Below are positions 37,601 through 48,501 of a DNA stretch of 64,000 nucleotides, one piece after another. Location: NCBI RefSeq assembly GCF_018139145.2, contig NC_059478.1:28799001-28863000 (forward strand), given 5' to 3'. The notes beneath the pieces are model-generated. The model saw only the letters and a list, made by a program, of their open reading frames with translations. It was not told where the DNA came from and ran no database searches. Source of the stretch: Gymnogyps californianus (Eukaryota > Chordata > Aves > Accipitriformes > Cathartidae). Position numbers and translations under genes: made by a program. The number at the start of each line of letters is the position of its first letter. Position 1 is the first letter of the stretch.

Positions 37601-38498
37601 AAGATTAAATTGCCCTCCTGTTTAAATAAGAGGCCTCAAATAGATGTTCTATATTGTAGCAGAGAGCTAACTGTTGGATCCATTGTTCTTTGACACCTTC
37701 TCTTCATTTATCAGCCACAGACCTTTTGAATTTAATCGTGTCAATTTTCTATTTGTTCTTTCCTGATCCTTAGAAGAGGTTTCTTCAACTGACTGCATGA
37801 TCGAAACTTTAATAAAGACTCTGGATAATTTATATGCAAAATTTTAACAGCTATCACATGTCCTGAGGTTCATCCATTGAAACACGTATACCACAAAGAA
37901 GAATCAGTCCATAAACTATGAAGGTAGACACCCATGGCTAAAATATGTACTGTATCATGCATACAGTCTGGAAAATAATCTGTATGACAGGATACAAGAA
38001 TTCAGACATTATGAATACCATTTCACAAATGTACAGATTACACTGACTTAGAAAGACATACCAAACTCAGAAGAATTTTAGAAAGCTGCAAGAGAAAACA
38101 GTCTGATATGTGAATTAGTTATCTGACCTCTGCTTTGAATATGTCATATCCCAGTCATTTCATTTTATTAAAAGACTGTATAATCATGAACATAATCACA
38201 AATGCAATGTTTAAGAAAAATCTGATTTGAACCTTTGTACTTGGGTCATACATAATGTAATTCAGTTTTACTCTCTGCTTAATGTGATTCATATACAAAA
38301 CTGTTACACAAAAATATAAGGCATGGAGGAACAAACTCTGTTCCAAAGGGACAGTAACTTTTCAACCAAAGCATTTAAACCAAAATGGATAGGGTCACTG
38401 ATCACAACACAATGCCACATTATCTAACTGGACATAGAAACGTTGAGATTTTGTAGGACTAGATTATAGCACGAGATTATAGCATGCATGATGAAATT
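34698..38498. other. No gene seen; repeat-poor
   Basis: No recognised transposon. A-rich patches lie near 36200-36220. The segment 35460-35700 is an AT-rich block with 'gctgccctctgttg' near 35567, a poor CTCF-like word. A faint MIR-like antisense pattern near 38015-38090 ('accatttcacaaatgtacag') is too diverged to call. Confidence 0.4.
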
Positions 38499-38723
38499 TT
38501 ATCGCTCTGGTGGCAACACTGGAGGCAGTAAGCCTTTTTTAAAACAGTTTATTGCTTGTTCTGAGATATCTTGGAAAGCATACACTTGGCCCACTCCAGC
38601 AGACACATAAGAAAATCCTTGGAAGTTGTAATAACTCTGACTTTGTTGCTGACTTTTGCTGTACTTTGCCAATGAGCTAAATAACTTTGCTGTATGTGTA
38701 CTCAGATGATCATTCATGCTCAT
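38499..38723 (-). other. Unidentified 74-codon open frame
   Basis: The translation starts MSMNDHLSTH and ends in KKGLLPPVLPPER before a stop. Its amino-acid mix (Gln/Ser-rich middle around residues 25-31, an aromatic patch YYNFQGFSY near 31-39, a proline-rich end) is more protein-like than most chance frames here. There is a stop just upstream in frame, no good splice acceptor before it and no donor after it. I do not recognise a family. It could be a scrap of a retroposed gene or pure chance; chance is more likely. Confidence 0.12.
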
Positions 38724-39784
38724 TTGTGATCAGTTAAAGTATCGTTACCATTTTAATGCCATAAATATCAGCCTAGGTTGCACAAGACAGCAGGCACTGC
38801 TAGGAATATATTACACTGGATGAATAGGACTAATATTAATAATGGGCTTTAGCGCTAATCATTCTCCTCTCCTTACTTGCATGACCGCTTCTCTAAACTT
38901 TTTTGTTTAGAGACATTTCTTATATAAAGTTTGTTTGTGCCTGTCTTTCAAAGGTTTGCATTGCATTCTGAAAATAGTTATTCTCTCTACTCAGCATTTT
39001 ATATTTATAACCACACTTCACAAAGCTTTTGTTAAAGATCGCCTGCACCTATTACAAGTCTGTAGGAGCACACTGTTTATGAACTTGAAATAACAGAGAC
39101 ACACCAGGGTGGTTTCCATTTAGGCAGCATATGGTAGCTACCTGGATATACTGCAGTGCTATGGATCATTTGATACAATTAATAGAGCTAGCCAAAGTAA
39201 AGAAAGTGCAATTGGCAAAAATATGTCTTTTAAGGTTTTGCTCCAAATTGGATTGAAATGAAGATTTGAGACATCCAAAAAAATTGCATTTTGAAAGGAC
39301 TGAAACATGACATTTCCCAGATTAACTGGGAAACATCCCTAGGAACCAGCAACATTAAAGGGACAAGAATGGCCCTTGGTCCTGTTCAGTGTCATTCTGC
39401 TCTGTGTTTTCATAGCCTTCTGCTTTGGGACAGGTTGTCTGGGCTTCTAGAGAGCCCTGAGCCACCTCTTTCTTTGCTTGGCCCCAAAGTAAAACTCAAG
39501 GTGAACTGATCTACATGAAAAAGCTGCCCTGCAACTGCAGACTGGGAGTACCTCAAAGGACTCCAGGCCCCAAGTTGCAGGTCGTATCTCTGGTAGGTTG
39601 CCTTCCTAAGCAGAGTTTTCATACTCTCTGCTGTGGGGCTAGGCTGGGGATTAAGCAGAGGTCCCCATGACTTTCGTATGCCTGATGTTGCAGGAGGGTG
39701 CCTGGAAGCCCTGCAAGGCTGCACTAGAGCTGCAAGCCCTGGAAACACCAGCATCTCTAACCTTGCAACAGCCCCACTGTGTGG
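38724..39784. other. No gene seen; GC-richer from 39360
   Basis: From about 39360 the DNA becomes richer in G+C and holds long frames on both strands (for example minus strand 39410-39754 and plus strand 39633-39887). The two overlap, lack domains and have no splice support, so I treat them as products of composition. An old, unrecognised retroposon or LTR cannot be excluded, but no terminal repeats are visible. Confidence 0.35.
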
Positions 39785-39829
39785 GGACTGTTTAGGTCAA
39801 CCCCAATGTGGACTGCTCAGGTCAACCCC
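39785..39829. repeat. 25-bp tandem duplication with AGGTCA words
   Basis: 'ggactgtttaggtcaacccc' (39785-39804) and 'ggactgctcaggtcaacccc' (39810-39829) match at 18 of 20 positions with a 25-bp period. Each copy holds AGGTCA, the half-site of nuclear receptors; the first copy has the T-rich 5' flank preferred by monomeric receptors such as the ROR type. The duplication is seen directly; receptor binding is inference. Confidence 0.7.
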
Positions 39830-41329
39830 TAAAGCTGTAGCCATAATATTTCCAGAGTACATGGCTCTAGGACAAGTCAAGAATTAAAGCACAGATTTGT
39901 AGGCTTTGAATGCCTGTTCTGCACAAGGGAGTCCACGAACCTTAAGAGACCTGGTCTAAGCTGCAACTGCCATGGCTTTCACAGCTTCAGAGCAGCAAGC
40001 CTGGAGCTATGGATCCTGAAAGCACCTTTGGACCTGGGAAGCCCCCTCTTCTTCTATCAAATACAAAGTACTTTCATTAGGCATGGCTGCTGGGACACTT
40101 CACCTGAGAGCTGCACCGAGAATGGTGGGGAGTTTTCTCCCCCTCACTTTTTGAACCTTGTGAAAGAAGGCTAGCTTGTTCAGGCAGCAAACATGAATCC
40201 CCAGTCCTCTGTGAGTAAACATTTTGAAAATAGGGAACTAAATGCCTACTTTAAGACTTTAATGTTTCAAACATCATGATGAAAAATAGAAGCAACATTA
40301 CCTCCTGCAGAGGCGAGACAGAAATAAATCAGGGGAGTAATTTACTTCAAAGGTCTCTATGTTTACCTCTCCCTGTCTCCTAACTGGGACACGAATCTTA
40401 CTGATCTTACTGAAACCAAGAATGTAGTCAAGGGAAAAATATCCACAAAGTGCTTGAAATAGTCCAAGAGAATGTAGAGTCTGATGGGTTTAGAATTGGT
40501 TCTGACAGTTTTGTATTACATGACAGTTTTAGGTGTTAATTTTCATTTTTGTTTTCATTTCTTGTCACGGTTAGGACCAAATTCTCCCTAAGCCAGAGCC
40601 TTATTGGCAGCTTGCCTCTTACCTGTTTGAAACCAACAACAATCGGTGCTGGACAGGATGTCTCCCTCTTTCATGAAAAGGCACAACTTACTTAGAGTAC
40701 AGCACTTGCCACAGACCCAGATGGCACACTTCATACCAAAATCTCTAGATAATCTGTACCAGGGAAGAGAGCAATCATGATATCGCGTGTGATTCTGTGA
40801 GCTACATTTGGGTAGTGGGCTGCACTTGTTCTGTCACTTCCCCTTCCTAAGTCTTGTAGTCATTCATGCAAATTGCTATATTTTGCCTTACCCAAAAAGC
40901 AACAGGCTATTTTAAGTTGTTATAGTTATTTCAGATTAAGAAAGCAATAAATCAAGAGAGTGGCAAAGGTTTTGTAAGTGAACGCTCAATTGCCATGTAA
41001 GAGGAAAAGCCAGACAACTCTGAAATGCAATAAAAAGGACTTACAGAGGAGACTGCTTGTTGCTTGTTAAGTACAGCAAATGGTAACAGTTTACTTTTAT
41101 CAAAATACATGATTTTTGAACAATGAAGTCTGACAGAACCATCCAAAAACATCCAGAAGTGTTCTGCCTGCATTCCCTGCTTATGTTCACTATACACAAT
41201 TATTGTCTAGCTCTGCAAGACAGAATGTTTAAAGATTAAAAAGTACAGTGCACAGAAAAACGAGACTTAAGAATGACATCATCAAACACACCACAAAATG
41301 AGGAGAATTACTAAAGGATTCCCTGGAGC
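39830..41329. other. No gene seen
   Basis: No exon or clear repeat. 'gaccaaattctcccta' near 40575 faintly recalls the palindromic element seen at 3207 but lacks the rest. An octamer word occurs at 40866-40873. Confidence 0.4.
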
Positions 41330-41765
41330 AACCACAAGTCCTGCTGAGAATGTTCCTGCTGGGGCTCCCTAATTAATGTACCCATTTTCCACCTGTCACA
41401 CAGCAGAATTAAACTCACTGCATCTCTGCTTTAATTCTCCATTCAATCAATAATTCGGATAACAGATCCAAAGTCCTGTAGATTCTGTGTATTGATCTTC
41501 TCCCACCCTCAATTTGCCAGTTGTCTCCACTAACTTTGAGCAGTACGTCACTGAAAGTCCATTTCATTTAAAATGTAATCACTTTGCCGATGCTGAACTG
41601 CTTGCCAGTTTCATTAGTCCTCAGAAAACTTTCCCAAAATATGGAGCTCTGTGTAAACGCATTGAGTATTGCTTAGAAACAGAAATCAGCGTTCAGTCTA
41701 TGACTTCTTCTCTGGCAATAAAAATTGGTCTATGCAGATACATAGACAGAAATTCTGTATTTTAA
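41330..41765. promoter_or_regulatory. Candidate conserved non-coding element
   Basis: The block carries 'ccctaattaatgtaccc' (TAATTAA at 41370-41376), an E-box CACCTG at 41390-41395, 'ctttaattctcc' and 'caatcaataattcgg' within about 110 bp, without repeat signature. The plus-strand frame at 41514-41765 overlaps its 3' part but has no family resemblance. The clustering of homeodomain and E-box motifs suggests a developmental enhancer; this is inference. Confidence 0.22.
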
Positions 41766-42949
41766 CCACTAGTCCTTTCCAAGTTCACCAGAATTAGGCT
41801 AAAATTTCAAATATATTTCTCTTTTTTTTTTCTCCATTGCAGCTTAAAACAATTTTTGCTGATTGGAAAAAAAGTTTTACTTATTTATAATATTGTAATA
41901 GTAAAGGTTTGTAACCAAAAGGCAAATAAAAAAAATTCTACCCTTATTCTGCTGAGATTGCCTCTATCTTTTCTAACCCCATAAAGATAGATCTCCAAGT
42001 CTCATGAGGTTTCACAGTAATTAATGCAAACCATTTAAATCTGATTCTGAAAGCTGAATGGACTAAACAATGGAAGGTAAATTACTTTTTGCTGTTTTAC
42101 ATCTTTTCAATTCCTCGGCAAGGGTCAGAGCTGACACAGGGAAGATTAAAAAGCATACAGCACAAAACGACCCTTATCACTGCCTTTTTGGAAAATTTGT
42201 TTCCTATGTATGTAAAAGGTATATAATGCTCTTGACTAAGAAGATTCATGGGCATCATTACTATGTTTATACCAAGTGAATAGAAATAGATCGGGAGATG
42301 CTTAGTTATTGGCGGAGAGATAGCAGAAGAAAGTTATTAAAATACAGAGAAAGTACTGTTAGTAACATCCAATGCAAGACACATCCCTGCATTGTTTTTC
42401 TGAAGATAAAATTCACTGAAAAAAGTTAGAAGAGAAAAGTAAGTTTCTGATAGCAGGAAAGTCAGGCATGAGTTAGGATACCAAACCAGCTGTATTCAGT
42501 TTCTAAAGCTCAAAGTGTCTGACTCTGGCACTGCCATAGTGATGCATTTTCCAGAAAAACCACTGCCCAGCACAGTGCCCTTTCTGCATGCCTGTGGTGG
42601 GGAAAAGGCTAATACGGGAAGGCTGAAAAATCTCCTATTGGGTCAACTCCTTTCATTCCCCCAGCAAAGGCAAAGAGATTTTTGATCTGTGCACTAGCTT
42701 TGAAGTATTACTAGATAATAACTTTTTCCTTTGGTCTACCAAGTTAGTACACCAGCAGCAGCCTGCAACCTTAGAAGAAACATGGGAATAACTTTGAATG
42801 CTTCTACAAAAAAAGAGAGAGGAAGAGATTTAGAAAGGCTTACTAGCCTGGTCAAAGCTCATCCAACTGGCCTGACTGCCAGTTGTAACCAAGACTTCAT
42901 GAATATTTAAAAAAAAAAAAACAGTGGATAGCCGTATGGGAATCATATC
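41766..42949. other. No gene seen
   Basis: AT-rich DNA with a T run near 41822-41830 and a 13-base A run at 42909-42921, which lies just outside the 5' border of the CR1 copy that follows. No exon is supported. Confidence 0.4.
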
Positions 42950-44430
42950 AACCACTGATTTGGTTTCTGCTTTGGAATACTTAGGTAAGTTAAGAGTTTT
43001 CAAATCCAGGTCTCCTGATATCCTAGGTTGCTTAAACCTGTATTAGAAGTGATCTCAGAGCCATTAATGGTTAGCTTTGGAAATTAATGATAGACTTGCA
43101 GTAGAAGAAAGGACTAGATTTTTATTATATTTTCCATTCTTTGAAAAGGAGTTGGAAAGGTATTCATTAGCTTCATTTCCTGGAAAAATTCTGGAATTAA
43201 ATAATCAAACATACTGTAAGTGCCTGCAAGATAATAAGGAAATGGGTTACACCCAACAAAGATTTTGTCAGGAAGTAGTCTTGCCAAGAAAACATCGTTT
43301 ATTTGTTAATGAGGTAATAGGCTTTGTGGATAAGGGGGGAACAATTAACATTGTACCTTGAATCTCATAATGTTTGCTATATGATCTTATATGATAGTCT
43401 AACAATGGGCCAGGAAAACATGGCATGAATGAAACTGCTGCAGGTTAGGTACACAACTTTTTGGATCATCATACTTGAAGAGAAATTATCAGTGTAGTTT
43501 TTCCATACTTAGGCAAATTCACTGCATGGTTTCTGCAAAGGATTTGTCCTGAGTGTTGCTCTGCTCAATACTTTCTCTAACGGCACGATCACAGGACATG
43601 TAGCTATCACCCAAGAAACTTGTAAGGACTGCCAGTGTATTGGAAAACAGAAACAGATTTCAAAATGATTGTGACAAACTGGAGAAATGTTCAGAAAAAT
43701 GGGATGAATAATGTGAGATACTCTACCTAGGAATAACCAGCTGTGGATGTATACAGTATAAAATCACTGGTTAGTTAAGAGAAGTTAAGCCCTATTTCAA
43801 AAAATAGTTAGAGGTTAAAATTATTTATGAGCTGAAGATGAATTAGTAGTATCATGCTGCTCCAAAAAAGGCAGTCATAGTATAGGAACGTACAAAGTTG
43901 GGCCTGTAAAGACCATCCCATAATCATTCCACTCTCTCAGCTGGTATACTCTCACCATCTGCTTCAGAAAGATGCAAACAAACAGGAATCCATAGCAGAG
44001 CCCACTGGGTCACAACGTCAAAGAGCAAATTCAAAAATGTGACCAGTTAAAAAAGATAGAAAGAATTCTGATTGTTTGATGCTAAAGAAGAGATACCTGA
44101 GAAGGGGTGCAAGTGTTTAAAAGGCATTCCTGTGTAAAAAAAAATAAAAATCATGAAAACAGGAAAGAAAAAATTTATGCCTCATGTTCTTGAGAACAGA
44201 ACAAGACATACTCAGCTAATGCAGCAAGAAATAGTCAAGTTAGACCAAGAAAAAACACACCAGCAAAAAGGGCAACAGAAAGGGCAATGCAGCATTGGAA
44301 TATGGTTCTTAGGGCAGGCTGTGAGTTTCCCTCAATAGAGGTCTTTAATAACAGGCTTGACAAAAACCTGCCAGCAATGACAGGATGGGGCTGAGGGGTG
44401 GGCTGAAGCCCATCTCAGGCCCCCCGCTGT
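42950..44430 (+). mobile_element. CR1 LINE copy, 5'-truncated, about 1.5 kb
   Basis: The order of sequence blocks follows the 3' half of a CR1 non-LTR retrotransposon in sense orientation: 'cctgatatcctaggttgctt' and 'gtgatctcagagcc' (43016-43062), the reverse transcriptase core (43077-43361), 'gatcttatatgatagtct', 'gagaaattatcagtg', 'ggatttgtcctgagtg', then 'ggaaaacagaaacagatttc', 'gacaaactggagaaatg' and 'gatactctacctaggaa' (43636-43734), and finally 'agggcaggctgtgagt' and 'gaggtctttaataacagg' near the 3' end (44312-44357). Many frameshifts and stops make it dead. The terminal 'ttctatgattct'-type tail is not seen, so the 3' border is approximate. Divergence suggests an old copy, predating the young bird CR1 subfamilies. 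Confidence 0.85.
43077..43361 (+). pseudogene. CR1 reverse transcriptase fragment
   Basis: The 94-codon open frame is a piece of the CR1 ORF2 reverse transcriptase. Residues 33-40 (SFPGKILE) match the 'S(V/I)PGKILE' motif; residues 46-54 (YCKCLQDNK) match 'ICKHLEDNK'; residues 58-63 (YTQQRF) stand where 'NSQHGF' is expected; residues 82-87 (GFVDKG) match 'GLVDKG'. The frame ends where 'DFSKAFDTV' should follow. Further on, at 43597-43608, the position of the catalytic FADD box reads His-Val-Ala-Ile in the aligned frame, so the active site is lost. The Met start is fortuitous; this is an internal slice of a longer dead ORF. Confidence 0.8.
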
Positions 44431-45200
44431 GCTGCTGGGGAAGCACAGTTGCTCCTAGCTGCACAGTTACATCTCACAGATGTTCTGCAGTCAAGAGAAA
44501 TGGACACACATACAAGATTCCTATTGCCCATACAAGATTTGTTCAAGATATCATTGCCCAGCAACGGAAAGACGACTATGCAGATTTTTATAAAATACAT
44601 TAATGGTCTTTCCCTGCCTTGCATGGATCCTTGCAAACTTCAGCCTTCTTGAATTTGGAAAATGTGTTTTTACATTGGAATTTCTGAGTTAGCGAGTAAT
44701 TCCAGCTCAACTATTGATGAGATAATGACAAAAATGGATGGGATTATTACTTGTAGATGCATGGCTATGTACAAACTGCAGGACCTGGAAGCCCTTCCCA
44801 GTTCCTCAGTCCAACTCAATGTTTCATTCACCTCCTGACTCAATGCAAACCAGATGGTGAAAGCTGTTTCCTCACCTTATGCATGTTGCAGTCTCCATGG
44901 GGAAGGAATACAGGCGTACAAGCCAGGGAGAAACTGGGTCACCATCCTAGTGATAGGCTAAACATGTAGATAGCCAATATATAACAAATAACACCTGACT
45001 TTTCAAACTCAGATCACTTTCCAGGATCAGGCTATGATGTTTTTGCAGAAGACTCTGGAACTGGTTTTTTGATGTACCATTTTGTTGCAGTAACCTTCTT
45101 AATGCATTGCTCAGAGGGTCTCCACACCCAAGCTCTCAGTGATTAGTTACAATGAATCTAAACCAATCAGTAGTTTGATTCCATTCAGTTGCCACTACAG
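44431..45200. other. No gene seen
   Basis: Just after the CR1 copy, a short imperfect duplication is visible at 44508-44560 (two 'catacaagatt' words each followed by 'attgccc'). Open frames in 44385-44652 overlap in three frames and are not supported. The part 45050-45190 is AT-rich, with no assignment. Confidence 0.4.
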
Positions 45201-45240
45201 GGGAAAAAAAAGGAAGGAAGGAAGAAAAGAAGGAAGAAAT
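45201..45240 (+). repeat. (GGAA)n-like purine tract
   Basis: An A-run followed by repeated GGAA/GAAG units ('aaggaaggaaggaag ... gaaggaagaaat'), about 40 bp long. GGAA repeats can attract ETS-family factors, but here the tract is short and imperfect. Confidence 0.6.
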
Positions 45241-46486
45241 AACAGACAGCTGACTCAATTAATAACTGTACTGTTCTAGTCATTTTCTGTGGGTCCAGTA
45301 CTACATGAGTTGGTCTTGAGGAGAACTTATTTCACTGAGCTGAAACATACCCACTTCTGTTTTGTAGTCTAGGAGACAGCAAAAAAACCCACCCTGACAG
45401 TATTTATTAGTAATGAGACCAGTAGCACTAGTGGGGGAGAAGTCCTACAGAAGTCATGCCTATTCTGCAGCTGGACTGAAGAAAAGAGCATTTCTCTTGC
45501 AAAAATTGTCATTTACTATTCAAACAGAAAAATCTCATAATATATTAACTATATTTGTAAAGCCGGTGAAGTCTCAGTTGCATTGATTTATACCAACAAA
45601 TCCACTGTTTCAGTTATTTATTCTCTATGAGAACACTTCATTCTTAGAAGAAATGCACAGGATGTGACAAATACTTAAAATTCCTCAGTTCCTGTCAAAC
45701 AACTGACTTATCTTTTGGACCCACTGAAAATGCTACAGTAGGATTCATGCAACCTACTTTGTGATACCCATTTAATAAGGCATTTTGGATAGGTGAACAG
45801 ACAAATCCATGGGAGGTGTTGAATTAACAGTCCTTGACAGTGCAATGATGTTACCTCAGATGTGGCACACTACAGACTGCAGTAGCATAGACTTCCCTCA
45901 AGATCCTGCCTTTATATACTAAATACCTATTTGTGCAAGAGCAGCTCACTCTTAACAGCCTCTATATTAAGACTACAAAGTTTGCTTTGTCCTGATTAGG
46001 AGATTTTTGTCATGTAACCATTTATTATTGAATATAAGGATGAAAAAAATTTCACAGTACAAGGATTTTAGACTGTAGTCTATCCAGCAATAATGCAAGA
46101 CTCCCAATAAGACCTTCTGGTTGCAGACTATATCAAAACAAACCTTGAAAACAATACCTTCAAGCAGTGGTACCAATAAGTTCTTTCTATTTCAATAAAA
46201 GCTTTCCATCTCAAGATCTCAAAGAGCTTTTTAAATATTAATCGAGCCTCTAAGCAACTGTGGAGATGCTAAAATACTGCAGTCAATGATCAATTAAACC
46301 ATACACAGTTTATCCAGTTTATAGTTAAGGCATGGCACAAGTGCAGAAATACCCAAATGTGCTCTGCACAGAGCCAGATCAGGCTCTTCTAAGTGGATGG
46401 GACCCACTTTAGCATCTGAAATATCCTCTTTAGTGTGTCCCATGATAACTGTACTCTCCAGGTTTGTCCATTTATCCTAGGCATCC
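45241..46486. other. No gene seen
   Basis: AT-rich DNA. A word near 45568 ('gtctcagttgcattgattta') faintly recalls the arm of a palindromic sauropsid element. The minus-strand frame 45973-46176 is hydrophobic and AT-driven. No exon is supported. Confidence 0.4.
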
Positions 46487-46625
46487 AAAACCCTATTAAA
46501 GGAGAAGTGACTACTACTTCTATTTTATCATAGATGAGTGACTGAGGTACAGGGAGATAAACGATTTGCCCAAGGTCGCACAAGGAGGCCTGTAGCAGAG
46601 AATAGGGTATCGCTCAGTATTCCTG
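46487..46625 (-). mobile_element. MIR-type SINE remnant
   Basis: The plus strand reads as antisense MIR: 'aaccctattaaagg', 'actacttctattttatcat', 'gatgagtgactgaggtacag', 'gataaacgatttgcccaagg', 'tcgcacaagg' and 'gtagcagagaatagggtatc'. These follow the order of the MIR core and tRNA-like head. It is the best-preserved MIR core in the window. It accounts for the minus-strand frame at 46389-46583. Confidence 0.8.
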
Positions 46626-48404
46626 TTTCTTCTCAATAGCCCAAATAGTTCTTCCTTTTTTTTTCTTTTAACATTTCTTTTTCAGCCTAGTCCAGAGGGT
46701 ATTGAATGAGTCTGAATTATGTGTTATCCTGGCAGCATGGGGATTTTTTTTTTTTTATAGTTTTGACATATGCAATGAGTAAAACATTCTGTACTTGTAG
46801 CATTATTTATCCTCTAGCCTTAACTGCAGTGTTCAAAAACTAACACTGACTGCACCTTTCAGAGCCCATGCAAGGGTAGCATGTTATTTGTCAAAGCTCA
46901 CAAAGGCATTGCTGATAGTGCAAGCTTTGTTCATGAGACAGAACGCTCTTCCCCCTTTTATGCTGCAAATTTCTGGGCAATGTCAATACCAGTTTAAGAG
47001 GTCTCCCACTCTCTAGGCTTTTTCTGTCATGTGTTGACATCTTCTAGGAATCAGCAGATTTTATGCCTCTATTCAATTCACTTGACCTGCCTCTAAATAT
47101 GTTCGCAGCATCTGAAAAGCCATTCCCCACACAAACATATGATGAAGTCCAGATCAATAACACAGGATAAAAACAAACAAGCTAACTAAGGCAAGTCTGA
47201 AGTCTTAAGAGCTATCCACAGATGCTGCTATCTGGACTGTTCAATATGATGTTCTGAATTGCACACAGCAGGATTTCATTTGCTACAAATAGCTTTGCAC
47301 CAGCAGCATCTTCAATAATTTTATCATGCAGTGTTCCCTTGATAGAGCAATATTTCATTTAATAAACAGCAAATTAAAATAGCAAATATAGTGAAAGACA
47401 AAGCATGAATAGATTTGCTTCAGAGTTTTAAAGAGAATATTGATTTTTTTTTATTTTATTTTTTAGTATTTCTGTAGTCGCTCATAAGGTCACCTTCATG
47501 ACAATTCCAACAGGGGTTTATCTTGTAGTGCTCACTCTGACATACAGCCTGATGATTTATTATTGCTTAGTTCTTGATACTGTTCACTGCACAATCCAAT
47601 CTAAGAGAGACACATATTTCTCAATTCAGGGACTTCTTTTATTTTATGAAAAATCAGCTTGGTGCTTTGTGGTAAAAACTAGACTTGGCATTTGATCTTA
47701 ATTTTTTAAAGTATTTCTTTCTGTTCGGTGTTTCTCTGCTGTATCTTTGATGTATTCCAGGATCATTTTTGTTTTCTTTTCCTGTGCTTTTCTTCTCTCA
47801 CCCTATTTTAGTGTGGCTACACCCAAAAGAAAAATCTGCCACAGCGACAGTTTCTTCCAGCCACTCTTATCTAGATTTCTGTTTCATACTGGTAGGTGAC
47901 ATGGTAATAGATTTCATAGGTTTTCTCTCCTCATTTGGGAGAAGGAATATAATTATGCAAAGGAGGGTTAGACGGGCAGTAGAAATATATCACTATTAAC
48001 CCACCAGAACACATGCAGATTCACTCTGGTTATGTGCTTAGAGAGGAAAAAAAACCTTCATACGCTAGACGAGGTTTTTTTCTCCCCTTGTATTAGTATC
48101 AATTCAAGGGTAAGTCAACAATTCTCATCATGTCATTCCTGTGTCTATGGTCTTATGATACGGTGCTATTTAAACTCTGCTCGACTGGAAAGCTGTCTCC
48201 AGTATTCCCATAGACTGTCTAAGCCATTTGGTATCATTAACCCTCATGGACCAGGCTGCCCGCTATTCAGCTACGTTCCTTTAAGTTTGCCAGTCATTAG
48301 CTGGTACGTTAAGTAGCTAATGGTGCTCTTACAATATCTGCTGCATCATGCAGGTGCAACAGAATAAACATTTTTTTCCACTGGTGCTTTGTCCTAAATC
48401 ATTA
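46626..48404. other. No gene seen; several T-rich tracts
   Basis: T-rich runs occur near 46657-46667, 46744-46757 and 47443-47464. Some end in AG-like words and mimic splice acceptors, but none is followed by a recognised exon. Open frames at 47769-47999 and 48032-48316 have no domain character. Confidence 0.4.
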
Positions 48405-48501
48405 AGGACCCCAATCCTGCAAAGATTTATGTATGTGAATAAGTTGACTCACATGAGCAATCCTGTTTCTACCCTCTTAAACACATGCTTGTAGGGTCAG
48501 A
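48405..48501. repeat. Palindromic sauropsid MITE fragment
   Basis: The left arm 'ggaccccaatcctgcaaag' followed by 'atgtatgtgaataag' is the hallmark of a widespread palindromic non-autonomous element of turtles, crocodiles and birds ('ggccccaatcctgcaaag ... gcatgtgcttaa'). After 'gactcacatgagcaatcc' a decayed mirror arm follows ('cttaaacacatgcttgtagg'). Both arms are present, so nearly the whole element is here. Class II origin is inferred from structure; terminal duplications are not resolvable. Confidence 0.7.

Noticed and set aside
38010..38095. Possible antisense MIR core
   Set aside because: Only scattered words fit; too diverged to distinguish from chance.
39410..39887. Overlapping long frames on both strands in a GC-richer block
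   Set aside because: They overlap each other in opposite directions and include a tandem duplication; neither has domain character.
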